NCBI RefSeq assembly: GCF_017745275.1
Contig: NZ_JAGHZS010000004.1
Coordinates: 248,001-312,000, forward strand
DNA length: 64,000 nucleotides
Direction of reading: 5' to 3'
Source: Chitinophaga sp.
GTDB lineage: Bacteria; Bacteroidota; Bacteroidia; Chitinophagales; Chitinophagaceae
The notes beneath the pieces are model-generated. The model was given only the letters and a program-made list of their open reading frames with translations, was not told the DNA's origin and searched no databases. Position 1 is the first letter of the stretch; each line of letters begins with the position of its first letter. The position numbers were made by a program, and so were the translations under genes. Of this stretch, positions 20,238-29,355 are shown piece after piece.

Positions 20238-20771
20238 ATGAAACCGCAGCGGCAAATAACTGATGCAGTGTTACTCATGTCTCTCCGGGAGGACAGCAGG
20301 GACGCTTTTGCTGATATCTATGAACGTTACTGGCAGCCACTGCTGGCGATTGCCTATGCACACAGCCGGAATAAGACCGTGGCAGAAGAAATTGTGCAGG
20401 AAGTGTTCATCAGCCTGTGGAACCGGCGGAAAGACCTCCATATAGACAACATCAGCGCCTACCTGGCCACAGCGGTACGTCTCTCGGTGTTTAAGCAGTA
20501 TGTGCGCCAGAAACGCCGCACCGAGATTGCCGTACAGGCAGCTGATCCAGCGGTAGCTATCTGGGAGGAAGAAAAAATCCATACCCGGTTCCTGCAACAA
20601 CAAATCAATGGCATCGTGGAAACACTTCCTGAAAAATGCAGGCTGGTATTTAAGTTAAGCAGAACCGATGGGCTCACCATCCCCGAAATAGCCAGCAGGA
20701 TTGGTATTTCCCGGAAAACAGCAGAAGCGCATCTCACCAAAGCGCTGAAAGAACTACGGCTCAAATTGTGA
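20238..20771 (+). CDS. ECF RNA polymerase sigma factor (tandem copy 2)
   Basis: ECF sigma-70 factor, 177 residues from the ATG at 20238 (MKPQRQITDAVLLMSLREDS). The longer frame from 20196 adds 14 residues that match nothing in the paralogue. Region 2 (DAFADIYERYWQPLLAIAY, AEEIVQEVFISLWNRR) and region 4 (LPEKCRLVFKLSRTDGLT, SRIGISRKTAEAHLTKAL) are intact. Compared with copy 1 it lacks the hydrophobic C-terminal tail, ending at KELRLKL directly after the recognition helix. It is followed by the shared spacer motif and the TTG-start fecR, so it is the more likely cognate sigma of this PUL. Confidence 0.92.
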   Translation: MKPQRQITDAVLLMSLREDSRDAFADIYERYWQPLLAIAYAHSRNKTVAEEIVQEVFISLWNRRKDLHIDNISAYLATAVRLSVFKQYVRQKRRTEIAVQAADPAVAIWEEEKIHTRFLQQQINGIVETLPEKCRLVFKLSRTDGLTIPEIASRIGISRKTAEAHLTKALKELRLKL

Positions 20772-20782
20772 CGGTGGCATTG

Positions 20783-20812
20783 CTAAAAAAATTTTTGTTA
20801 CCACTAAGGGTA
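20783..20812 (+). promoter_or_regulatory. A-tract plus ACTAAGGGTA motif between sigma copy 2 and fecR
   Basis: TAAAAAAATTTTT followed by ACTAAGGGTA (20803-20812), the third instance in the window of this arrangement directly downstream of an ECF sigma stop codon. It lies about 50 bp before the fecR start. Confidence 0.45.
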
Positions 20813-20858
20813 AATAAATACTTAAGGAACATATCTCTGTAACGATAAAATACATCCG

Positions 20859-22019
20859 TTGAAAAACAACATTATTCACCTCATTGAAAAATACCTGCAA
20901 GGGACCACCACCCCGGCTGAAGAAGCCGAGCTGATGGCTTGGTACCAGGATCATAACAACACGGAAATCGAATGGCTGTCTGACAATGTCCATGAAGAAG
21001 AACAGGTACGCCTGCGCATGCTCACGCATTTGCAACAACAGATCAGCATCCCTGTCACCAAACAGGCAGTGAAACGCCGTTGGATCCATATTTCCGCGGC
21101 AGCGTCTATACTGCTGATACTGGGACTGGCAGGATATTTCACCTACCCGCTCCTGCAAAAACCAAAACACAACAGCCCTATGGCGCTTGCGCAGGATGTA
21201 GGCCCAGGTAGTAACAAGGCAGTGCTGACACTCGGCAACGGCGATAAAGTAATACTGGAAGACGCAAAAGATGGCATCATCACCGACCAGGGCGATGCCG
21301 CCGTCAACAAAACAGATAGTGGTCACGTACAGTATAATAACAACTCGGCCAGCGGCAACACAGCCATTGTATATAATACCCTCAGCACTCCATATGGCGG
21401 TCAATACCGGCTTACGCTGCAGGATGGCACCAACGTATGGCTGAATGCAGGATCGTCCCTGCGTTTCCCTGCCACCTTCGCCGGCAATGAAAGAAAGGTA
21501 ACCCTCTCGGGGGAAGCTTATTTCGAAGTGGCCCAGGATGCCAACCGGCCATTCTACGTAGCCATTCATTCCGGTACTGATACCGCTATGAATGTGCGGG
21601 TACTGGGCACGCATTTCAACATCAACGCCTACCCGGATGAACAACGCAATGTGGTGACCCTCCTGGAAGGCGCCGTAAAAGTGAATTACCTCGGAACAGG
21701 CGTAACACTGACTCCCGGCAAAGAAGCCATATTGCAAAAAACAACCGGCAAAATGAATGTCGGCAACGGCGATACTGAAGAAGCCATCGCCTGGAAAAAC
21801 GGTTACTTCTTATTTGACAACGAAAAAGTAGAAAGCATCATGCGGCAGATCAGTCGCTGGTATGATGTGGAAATACGCTACCAGGGCGACATTTCAAAGA
21901 AAGCCATTGCCGGTAGTTTATCCCGTACTAAAAATGTATCTGAAGTTTTAAATATGCTGGAATTAACCGGCGCTGTACACTTTAAACTCGAAGGAAGGAG
22001 GATCACCGTTATGCCATAA
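20859..22019 (+). CDS. FecR-family anti-sigma factor (TTG start)
   Basis: Membrane anti-sigma factor of 386 residues controlling the adjacent ECF sigma. The start is TTG at 20859. No in-frame ATG lies between it and the upstream stop at 20823, and the TTG gives the standard FecR opening (MKNNIIHLIEKYLQGTTTPA, then EEAELMAWYQ). One transmembrane helix at about 75-96 (ISAAASILLILGLAGYF). Periplasmic FecR domain at about 180-280 (LTLQDGTNVWLNAGSSL, VTLSGEAYFEVAQ, RVLGTHFNINAYPDEQ) and a DUF4974-like C-terminus (FDNEKVESIMRQISRWYDVE). A weak start codon would lower its level relative to the sigma factor. Lies 145 nt before the STN-SusC gene. Confidence 0.92.
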   Translation: MKNNIIHLIEKYLQGTTTPAEEAELMAWYQDHNNTEIEWLSDNVHEEEQVRLRMLTHLQQQISIPVTKQAVKRRWIHISAAASILLILGLAGYFTYPLLQKPKHNSPMALAQDVGPGSNKAVLTLGNGDKVILEDAKDGIITDQGDAAVNKTDSGHVQYNNNSASGNTAIVYNTLSTPYGGQYRLTLQDGTNVWLNAGSSLRFPATFAGNERKVTLSGEAYFEVAQDANRPFYVAIHSGTDTAMNVRVLGTHFNINAYPDEQRNVVTLLEGAVKVNYLGTGVTLTPGKEAILQKTTGKMNVGNGDTEEAIAWKNGYFLFDNEKVESIMRQISRWYDVEIRYQGDISKKAIAGSLSRTKNVSEVLNMLELTGAVHFKLEGRRITVMP

Positions 22020-22164
22020 AAAATCTGCACAAACAGGGTCCCAAAAAATAACCGGGAGTGTTCCAGCACCCCCGGCCAATCATTTGAGCTTACCCTGTAA
22101 AGGACAAATCTTTAATGCTTTGTAGTCACAGTTATCGATTCTTAAACTCAAACATCCAAATGTA

Positions 22165-25100
22165 ATGAAATTTTACATACCTGTCGCGCGCCAGGGGTAT
22201 GCTGGCGCTACACGCAAAAAAATCATGTTGGTTATGAAACTAACCATTGTGTTAATGATCGCAGCGCTATTGGAGGTGCATGCCACCGGCTATGGCCAGA
22301 AGATGACATTATCCGCAAAACAGATCACACTTAAAGATGTATTCCGCCAAATCAGAAAACAAACCGGGTACAACGTTCTCTGGAATGTTGACATCCTGAA
22401 AGATGCACAACCTGTTAGCTTACAGGTAACCGATGCCACCATCGCCGAAGTACTCACCAGGAGTTTCGCCAACCAGCCATTTACCTATACTATCCGTCAG
22501 AATACCATCGTCATTACCCGCACGCCTGCACCAACAGCAGTAGCGGTAACTATCAAAGGACGGGTAACCGACGTGAATAAAAATCCTTTACCTGGTGTGG
22601 CCGTACAACTCAAAAAATCAACGATAGGTACCGCAACACTCGCAGATGGTACCTACACCCTGAATGTGCCCGATGCAGGCGGTGTACTTGAATTCAGATA
22701 CATTGGTTACACCACCAAAGAAGTACCCATCAACGGGCAAACCACCATCAACGTACAACTGGAGCAAACCTCCTCACAACTCGGTGAAGTAGTAATTGCT
22801 TACGGCAAACAAAGCGCCCGCGATGTAGTTGGTGCGGTAGGAACACTGAAAGCAAATGAGATGAAAGACCAGCCTACCGGTACTTTCGCAGAACGGCTGC
22901 AGGGTAAGCTCCCTGGTGCACAGGTAGCACAAACTACCGGACGCCCTGGTCAGGGTATGGACCTGCGCATCCGTGGCGCCGCTTCCTTTACTTCCAGTGT
23001 ACGCCCGCTGGTAGTAGTAGACGGACAACCCATGCCTGGCAACCCTGACAACATCAACAATATCAACCCTGACGAAATTGAAACGTTCACTATCCTGAAA
23101 GACGCCGCCTCCACCGCATTGTACGGCTCCCGTGCAGCCAATGGTGTGATCCTGATCACCACCAAACGCGGTAAGGCCGGTCTTACACAAATCAATTTCA
23201 ACTCCTACTATGGGGGTGCTTCTCTTATGCGGGAACTGATTCCGCCAGTGATGAATGCACAACAGCTGGCTACTTACATGAAGGGATTTTATGAAGATAA
23301 AATCAAGTATGAAGGCTATACCGGCGGCATTCCGGCAGTATATCAAAACCCGGATCAATACGGAGAAGGTACCGATTGGTTTAGCGCACTTACCAGAACA
23401 GCCCCTGTACAGAATTACAGCATTGCGGTGAACACCGGCACTGAGAAAGCCGCTTACAGTGTAGTAGCCGGCTACTTCGATCAACAGGGTATTCTCGTGA
23501 ACACCGGCTACAAACGTTTTTCACTCCGTGTCAACGGTGATTTCACACCAGGCAAACGCGTGAAATTCGGTTTTGGTGTAGCGCCTTCCCTGCAGTTGGA
23601 ACATAACAACAGGCAAGGCACCGGTTTCAACGTAGACGGGCAACGTGCTATTTTTGCCGCTGCTTCCATGATCCCCACCATGGGCTCCCCCTACAACCCG
23701 GATGGCTCACTGGCACTGGGTATTTCAGGCTTCACCAACCAATTCGTATGGGCGAACCCGTTACGCCAGCTGATGGAAGTACAAGATGATGCCAATCGCT
23801 TCCGTGTACTGGCCAATGTTTTTGCTGAAGTAAAATTGACAGACTACCTCACCTTCCGCACTTCCGGTAGTACAGATATTGGTACCATGAACCGCCAGCG
23901 CTTTATCCCTTCTACTTCTATGGGAGGATTCAATGCACTGCCCATGGAAAATCCGCCACCTGGAAATAACTCCGCCTTAGGGGAGTCGTTAACTAACACC
24001 GACTATGTATGGCTGAATGAAAATACGTTAAACTACAACCAACGTTTTGGCGACCATTCATTGGGCGCACTCGCAGGCTTCAGCCTTCAGCGTTCTACCG
24101 GATTTGCCAGTGACATGGTGGGCCGCGATTTTCCGGACAACAGTGTGAAATACCTTAGCGCCGCTACCCGTTTTACTACCAACACTTCCAGCTTCAATGC
24201 CTGGACCATGGTATCGCTGCTCGGAAGAATTAACTACAGCTTCAAAGACCGCTACCTGTTACAGGCTTCTATCCGGCGGGATGGATCTTCCCGCTTCGGC
24301 GCAAATAATAAATGGGGCACCTTCCCTTCTGTAGGCGCCAGCTGGATAGCCAGTGATGAACCATTCCTGAAAGACATCAAACCATTGAGTTTCCTTAAAG
24401 TGAGGGCTACTTACGGTTTGACCGGTAATAATGAATTAAACGGTAACTATACTTCCGTAGCACGCATCGACAATTCCAACTATACTTTCTCCGGCAACCT
24501 TGCTCCCGGCAAAGTACAAAGCACCCTTGGCAATGCTGACCTGGCCTGGGAACGCAACCGCCAGTTTGATGCAGGCATTGATATCGGACTATTGGATGGC
24601 CGCCTGAATTTGAGCTACGACTACTACGATAAAATGACCCAGGGCCTGCTGTTCGAGCTCCCGGTACCACAGTCTGCCGGCTTCGTTAAAGTACAGGATA
24701 ACCTCGGTGATATCCGCCAATGGGGCCATGAGATCACTATCAGCAGTAAAAACCTCGTGGGGAAATTCAAGTGGAACACAGATTTCAATATTGCCTTCAA
24801 CAGGAACCTGGTGAAACGTATTGGCCTGAACAATATTCCATTTGCTGCCGATCCCAGTGTTACCCTGTCAGAGTTTACGGACTTCCGTACGTTGGTGGGC
24901 AAACCTATCGGCCAGTTTTATGGCTATGTATTCGATGGTATTTTCAAGAATCAGGCAGAAGCAGATGCCGGTCCTAAATATTATGGAACAGGCACCACCA
25001 CTACTTCCCAGGCAGGTACCGTACGTTTCAAAGATCTCAACGGTGATGGCAAAATTACTTTCCCTGAAGACCAGACAGTACTCGGAGATCCTAATCCTAC

Positions 25101-25599
25101 CTTCATCTTTGGTTTAACCAACAGCTTCCAATACCAGCATTTTGATTTGGGTATTACCATGTCAGGCACCTATGGCAACAAGTTGAAAAACGGTATGCAG
25201 GAAAGCACTTACAACCTGGATGGGGTGTTCAATGGTCCGCCGGAATTACTGCAACGCTGGCGCTCTGAATCAGATCCCGGCAACGGCCGGGTAGCACGTA
25301 CTTTAGCAGGTACTACTGCCGCTTATCGTACCGATAATTCCCTGTTCGTGCATGATGCCTCCCATCTGACCATCAACAATATCACCCTCGGCTATACGCT
25401 GCGGAAATTCAGAACACCGGTTATTAAAAGCCTGAGATTATACGGCTCCGCACAAAATGTATACATCTTCACCAGCTATCCGGGCAACCCTGAAGTGAGT
25501 GCTGGTGGCGGTCTTTCACGGGTAACGCAACAGGGACAGGACCTCGGCTCCTACCCGCTGCAAAGAACATACACGTTTGGCTTGAACCTCGGTCTTTAA
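22165..25599 (+). CDS. STN-domain SusC-like TonB-dependent transducer/transporter
   Basis: Outer-membrane importer of 1144 residues. N-terminal signal region (about 24-45 from the internal MKLTIVLMIAALLEVHA), STN signalling domain (about 47-118, MTLSAKQITLKDVFRQIRKQ), carboxypeptidase-D-like domain (about 129-200, NKNPLPGVAVQLKKSTIG), then GEVVIAYG (about 207-214) where most relatives have VVVVGYG, a plug (DLRIRGAAS, PLVVVDGQPMPG, TTKRGKAG) and a barrel ending YTFGLNLGL. The C-terminal residue is leucine rather than the usual phenylalanine. An ATG at 22234 is an alternative start that fits the signal peptide better. Signals to the upstream FecR. Confidence 0.94.
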   Translation: MKFYIPVARQGYAGATRKKIMLVMKLTIVLMIAALLEVHATGYGQKMTLSAKQITLKDVFRQIRKQTGYNVLWNVDILKDAQPVSLQVTDATIAEVLTRSFANQPFTYTIRQNTIVITRTPAPTAVAVTIKGRVTDVNKNPLPGVAVQLKKSTIGTATLADGTYTLNVPDAGGVLEFRYIGYTTKEVPINGQTTINVQLEQTSSQLGEVVIAYGKQSARDVVGAVGTLKANEMKDQPTGTFAERLQGKLPGAQVAQTTGRPGQGMDLRIRGAASFTSSVRPLVVVDGQPMPGNPDNINNINPDEIETFTILKDAASTALYGSRAANGVILITTKRGKAGLTQINFNSYYGGASLMRELIPPVMNAQQLATYMKGFYEDKIKYEGYTGGIPAVYQNPDQYGEGTDWFSALTRTAPVQNYSIAVNTGTEKAAYSVVAGYFDQQGILVNTGYKRFSLRVNGDFTPGKRVKFGFGVAPSLQLEHNNRQGTGFNVDGQRAIFAAASMIPTMGSPYNPDGSLALGISGFTNQFVWANPLRQLMEVQDDANRFRVLANVFAEVKLTDYLTFRTSGSTDIGTMNRQRFIPSTSMGGFNALPMENPPPGNNSALGESLTNTDYVWLNENTLNYNQRFGDHSLGALAGFSLQRSTGFASDMVGRDFPDNSVKYLSAATRFTTNTSSFNAWTMVSLLGRINYSFKDRYLLQASIRRDGSSRFGANNKWGTFPSVGASWIASDEPFLKDIKPLSFLKVRATYGLTGNNELNGNYTSVARIDNSNYTFSGNLAPGKVQSTLGNADLAWERNRQFDAGIDIGLLDGRLNLSYDYYDKMTQGLLFELPVPQSAGFVKVQDNLGDIRQWGHEITISSKNLVGKFKWNTDFNIAFNRNLVKRIGLNNIPFAADPSVTLSEFTDFRTLVGKPIGQFYGYVFDGIFKNQAEADAGPKYYGTGTTTTSQAGTVRFKDLNGDGKITFPEDQTVLGDPNPTFIFGLTNSFQYQHFDLGITMSGTYGNKLKNGMQESTYNLDGVFNGPPELLQRWRSESDPGNGRVARTLAGTTAAYRTDNSLFVHDASHLTINNITLGYTLRKFRTPVIKSLRLYGSAQNVYIFTSYPGNPEVSAGGGLSRVTQQGQDLGSYPLQRTYTFGLNLGL

Positions 25600-25610
25600 A
25601 AATCAGCAAC

Positions 25611-27167
25611 ATGAAAAAAATCATCTCTTTAATACTTGTAATATTTAGTCTGGTCCAGGTATCGTGCAAAAAATTCCTCGACGAGAACGATCCGAACAAT
25701 ATCAACCTGAATAACTATTTCAAAAACCAGAATGACTACGACCTGGCAGTAAATGGCGCCTATGCGCAACTGCGTGGCCTCTACAACAACAAGAGCGCGT
25801 GGGCTATGGGAGAAATGCGTTCAGATAATACCCACTACGATTATAAATCATCCGACCAGGCGGTAGCCACTACCAATCGTAATAACATCGCCGATTTCCT
25901 GGATGACAAATACAATAACCAAACGCCTCCCAAATGGAACGCTGCCTTCAGTGTGATATCTGCTGCCAACATTGTGATTGATCATATTGATGATATAAAA
26001 CTGGCAGAAGCCAACCGCAACAGCGTACTTGGACAGGTAAAATTTATCCGTGCACTCGCTTACTTTGACCTGGTGCGCTTCTATGGTGGTGTACCTATCT
26101 ACAAACGCGCACCGTTGACACGTGAAGAAACGTATATTCCCCGCGCTACGGCACAGCAGGTATACGACCTGATCATCGCAGATGCTACAGATGCCGCCGC
26201 CAAACTTCCGGCAACATCTTTCCCGCAAACAGGCCGCGCCACCAAAGGCGCTGCACTGACGCTGCTCGGCGATGTATATCTCACCTTAAAAAAATATGAC
26301 CTCGCTGAAAATGCGCTTAAACAGGTGACCAGCATGGGTTACTCCCTGTTCCCGAAATACAGTGATGCTTTTGAACTGAATAACAAAAATGGCAAAGAAT
26401 CTATTTTTGAGATACAGACCAACACCAGCCTCGCGGTGCCACAGGCAATGACAGACGCCTCTGTGTACAATTTCATCCCGCGCATGACCAATACTACTAT
26501 CGTAACCGGTGTAAACTATAACAACGTAACTACTGTAGGTGGCTTCAATACGCCTACACAGGACCTGATCAGCGCCTACGAAAGCGGTGACCTCCGTCTC
26601 GATGCCTCTATCGCCATTGCAGAAGGCACCTTCAATGCGAGCGACGATTTCACCGCTACCGCTGTTAAATCAGCCTTGAACTACACGCCACCTGCAGGTA
26701 AAGTAGGACGCCCGTTCCCTAAAAAGTTTTTGCATACGCATACCATCGGCAATCAAACCAACGACGACTGGCCGCTATACCGCTATGCAGAAGTACTGCT
26801 GTTGCTGGCAGAAAGCCTGAATGAACAAGGCAAATCAGGAGAAGCATTACCTTACCTGAATGCAGTGAGAGAACGCGCTTTCGGCGATGCCACTCACAAC
26901 ATCAGCAGCACCGATAAAGCTACCCTGCAAACTGCTATCCTGCAGGAAAGAAGAGTGGAACTGGCCTTCGAAAACAAACGCTGGCTGGACCTGGTTCGTA
27001 CCGGCAAAGCCATTACCGTGATGACTGCATTCGGCGCGAAGCAAAAAGCCCTGTATAGTTACCTGTTGCCCGGTAGCTATAATGTAACACAGGACAGGCT
27101 GTTGTTTCCCATTCCCAATGCAGAAATATTGCTGAATGATAAACTCACACAAAACCCAGGATACTAA
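25611..27167 (+). CDS. SusD/RagB-like surface lipoprotein
   Basis: Partner of the preceding SusC, 11 nt downstream. Lipobox LVQVSCKKFLDENDPNN with Cys19 lipidated. Typical SusD segments: LGQVKFIRALAYFDLVRFYG, RATKGAALTLLGDVYLTLKK, YRYAEVLLLLAESLNEQG, LQERRVELAFENKRWLDLVR and a terminal NPGY. The TPR-rich fold and length (518) are normal. The cluster's GH20 suggests that it binds an N-acetylhexosamine-containing oligosaccharide. Confidence 0.94.
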   Translation: MKKIISLILVIFSLVQVSCKKFLDENDPNNINLNNYFKNQNDYDLAVNGAYAQLRGLYNNKSAWAMGEMRSDNTHYDYKSSDQAVATTNRNNIADFLDDKYNNQTPPKWNAAFSVISAANIVIDHIDDIKLAEANRNSVLGQVKFIRALAYFDLVRFYGGVPIYKRAPLTREETYIPRATAQQVYDLIIADATDAAAKLPATSFPQTGRATKGAALTLLGDVYLTLKKYDLAENALKQVTSMGYSLFPKYSDAFELNNKNGKESIFEIQTNTSLAVPQAMTDASVYNFIPRMTNTTIVTGVNYNNVTTVGGFNTPTQDLISAYESGDLRLDASIAIAEGTFNASDDFTATAVKSALNYTPPAGKVGRPFPKKFLHTHTIGNQTNDDWPLYRYAEVLLLLAESLNEQGKSGEALPYLNAVRERAFGDATHNISSTDKATLQTAILQERRVELAFENKRWLDLVRTGKAITVMTAFGAKQKALYSYLLPGSYNVTQDRLLFPIPNAEILLNDKLTQNPGY

Positions 27168-27182
27168 CTAAAACTTTCTATC

Positions 27183-28304
27183 ATGAAGAAGCTTATGTTG
27201 AAGGGACGCCAGGCGTCCTCACGGTCGGCCTATGCCTGCGGAGCACTGCTGGCGCTGACTACCATTACAGTTTCATGTACGCGGGAAGCGACCCAGGTAC
27301 AAGTGAAAGAGATGAAAGAAGTGAAAACCGCCCCCACAGAAAAAGCATCATCCACGCTGGCCGGCACCTGCTGCTGGGTAGCCATCACCAACCAGGTACC
27401 AGACCGGATTGAAGTTTACGATCCGGCAGATGCCTCCTGGACCACTCCGAAGTGGACGTGGCAGCCTACCACCGCCCTGTCGTACAACGCTACCAGCGAA
27501 ATTCCGCTCTGGGGTGACCCTACCGATATCAAGGTGCGTAACAACACAGTGTTTGCCAATACGAACCAGGTCATCACGGCAACCTCCTACCGGCTCGCTA
27601 CCATCGCCAGGTATACGGGCACAGGTACACGCGGTCAGAAACTTTGGGTAATGGGATTCAACGATACTACTTTCCTTCATGCGATGGAAATCCTACCTGA
27701 TGGCAATTGCGTGGTGGCGAGTGCCGGCAGTAGTTCACCGCCGGCAGTAGGTTTTATCCGCATTTATTCTTCTTCCCAACCTGCTCCCAATCATGGTGTT
27801 TACACACAATACTCTCTTCCGTCCGCACATGCCCTGTTGTGGGATCAAACACACCAGGTACTGTGGGCATTGGGGAATAAACTGGTAAAATATGCTTATA
27901 ACGCGCCAGGGTCTGGCGGCACTGCTGCGAATCCCAAACTGGATACTATCGCCGTGTATCCCAAACTGCCCAAGGCCTGGGGACACGATTTATCTGCAGA
28001 TGTAAACAACCCGGACCAGTTGCTGCTGTCTACCAACGGAGGTACCCACATCTTCAAAATTTCAACGGGCACCTTCCAGGACATCCCCGGCGCGGCACAA
28101 CAAACCTTTGTAAAGGCAATCAGCAGCCAGCCTGGTCAGAATACACTGGTGGAAACTATTCCAAACAGTGGTTGCACAACAAATGGCTGGTGCACCACCA
28201 CCGTGAATTTCTACGATGCCACCACCGGCGCTGCTATCGGCTCCCGCACCGTGCAAGGGTCAGCTATCTATAAAGGCAAAACATTCGATCCTAACTATTA
28301 TTGA
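27183..28304 (+). CDS. Unrecognised surface lipoprotein, propeller-like, possibly DUF6528 (tandem copy 1)
   Basis: A 373-residue exported protein of unknown function. The N-terminus has a hydrophobic segment ending ITVSC, giving a probable lipidated Cys32. The rest is rich in repeated W, D and G motifs: RIEVYDPADASW, HAMEILPDGNCVVASAG, HALLWDQTHQVLWALG, AWGHDLSADVNNPDQLLLST. They read like blades of a beta-propeller with HA-x-x-x-LP-(D/N)-G-N and WGH-(D/E) signatures. It closely resembles its neighbour at 28309. DUF6528 is my best family guess, from memory. It sits between SusD and the GH20 hexosaminidase, so it may be a glycan-binding protein or an enzyme. Confidence 0.65.
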   Translation: MKKLMLKGRQASSRSAYACGALLALTTITVSCTREATQVQVKEMKEVKTAPTEKASSTLAGTCCWVAITNQVPDRIEVYDPADASWTTPKWTWQPTTALSYNATSEIPLWGDPTDIKVRNNTVFANTNQVITATSYRLATIARYTGTGTRGQKLWVMGFNDTTFLHAMEILPDGNCVVASAGSSSPPAVGFIRIYSSSQPAPNHGVYTQYSLPSAHALLWDQTHQVLWALGNKLVKYAYNAPGSGGTAANPKLDTIAVYPKLPKAWGHDLSADVNNPDQLLLSTNGGTHIFKISTGTFQDIPGAAQQTFVKAISSQPGQNTLVETIPNSGCTTNGWCTTTVNFYDATTGAAIGSRTVQGSAIYKGKTFDPNYY

Positions 28305-28308
28305 TATC

Positions 28309-29355
28309 ATGAAGAAAATCATTATCGGTTTGTTAGTAGTACTTACGGCTTGTACCAAAAACCCCGGAGCGAATACTGCTCCGGGGCCCGGTACAAATCC
28401 ACAACCGGTGGATTCTGCCAAACCTTACCAGGGAAACCTGCTGGCACTCACCAACGATGCTTCCAAACAAATAGAAATATACGATCCTTCCGCCACCGAC
28501 TGGAACACTGCCGAAGCAAAGAAATGGCGCTGGTCGCCCACCACCACGCTCGGCTTCACCACCGATGAGATCAATAAATTCGGCGGTGGTACTGATTTTA
28601 AAGTCAGGAAGATGAGCATCTGGCAAAACAATACTTTCGCCGCCATCACCGACAACAGCTTCGCCGCCATCATCGCCTGGCCTTCCGGGCAACGGGTATG
28701 GTCGAAAGTGATATCCGGCAACCTGCACTCCGCCGAATTGCTGCCTAACGGCAACCTCGCCGTAGCAGCCTCAGATGGCAACTGGATCAGGGTATATGCC
28801 ACCTCACAGGGTGCTAACGCTAACTACTATACGGAGTTTACTTTGGGCGCTGCACATGCCGTACTCTGGGATCCCCAACTTAACTGTTTGTGGGTTACCG
28901 GCCAGGATATGAGCAACAACGCGCACATCCTGACAGCACTGGCCATCACCGGCACAGATGCCCTGCCGGAACTGGCAGAGCTGAAACAATACCGCGCTGT
29001 ACTGCCAACACCGTGGGGACACGAAGTCAGCGCCTACTACAATAACACCAACCTGCTATGGGTAACCAGTAACGGAGGAGAATATGTTTTCAACAAAACC
29101 ACAAAAAGCTTTTCCGTTTCCCCTACAAATAACTTAACTTTTGTAAAAGGAATCGGCAATCAACCCAGCGGACAAATCGTACTCGTTCGCCCCGATGCCA
29201 ATAAAAACCCACGTCCTGCCGCATATTGCTCCCTGAATAACTGGTCTACCAGCACAGTGGATTTTTATACTTCCGGCGGACAACTGCAAGGCTCCCGGCT
29301 TGTGAATGGCGCCTGTTTCTATAAAGTGAAAATCGTTTACGACAATTACCAGTAA
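28309..29355 (+). CDS. Unrecognised surface lipoprotein, propeller-like, possibly DUF6528 (tandem copy 2)
   Basis: Paralogue of the preceding gene. The ATG at 28309 gives MKKIIIGLLVVLTACTKNPG, a short lipoprotein signal with Cys15. An in-frame start at 28216 would lie inside the previous gene and lack a signal. Shared features with copy 1: QIEIYDPSATDW, LHSAELLPNGNLAVAAS, HAVLWDPQLNCLWVTG, PWGHEVSAYYNNTNLLWVTS, FVKGIGNQPSGQ and a Y-rich C-terminus. It begins four bases after copy 1. Its stop TAA overlaps the ATG of the GH20 gene (TAATG), indicating tight translational coupling. Function unknown; it may recognise the same sugar that GH20 removes. Confidence 0.65.
   Translation: MKKIIIGLLVVLTACTKNPGANTAPGPGTNPQPVDSAKPYQGNLLALTNDASKQIEIYDPSATDWNTAEAKKWRWSPTTTLGFTTDEINKFGGGTDFKVRKMSIWQNNTFAAITDNSFAAIIAWPSGQRVWSKVISGNLHSAELLPNGNLAVAASDGNWIRVYATSQGANANYYTEFTLGAAHAVLWDPQLNCLWVTGQDMSNNAHILTALAITGTDALPELAELKQYRAVLPTPWGHEVSAYYNNTNLLWVTSNGGEYVFNKTTKSFSVSPTNNLTFVKGIGNQPSGQIVLVRPDANKNPRPAAYCSLNNWSTSTVDFYTSGGQLQGSRLVNGACFYKVKIVYDNYQ

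Noticed and set aside
20754..21737. 327-codon open frame on the minus strand
   Set aside because: It lies entirely antisense to the well-supported FecR gene, has no signal of a known family and is a by-product of that gene's codon use.
22052..22075. CCGGG ... CCCGG hairpin between fecR and SusC
   Set aside because: Short, mismatched stem with no T-run; not enough to call a terminator or attenuator.
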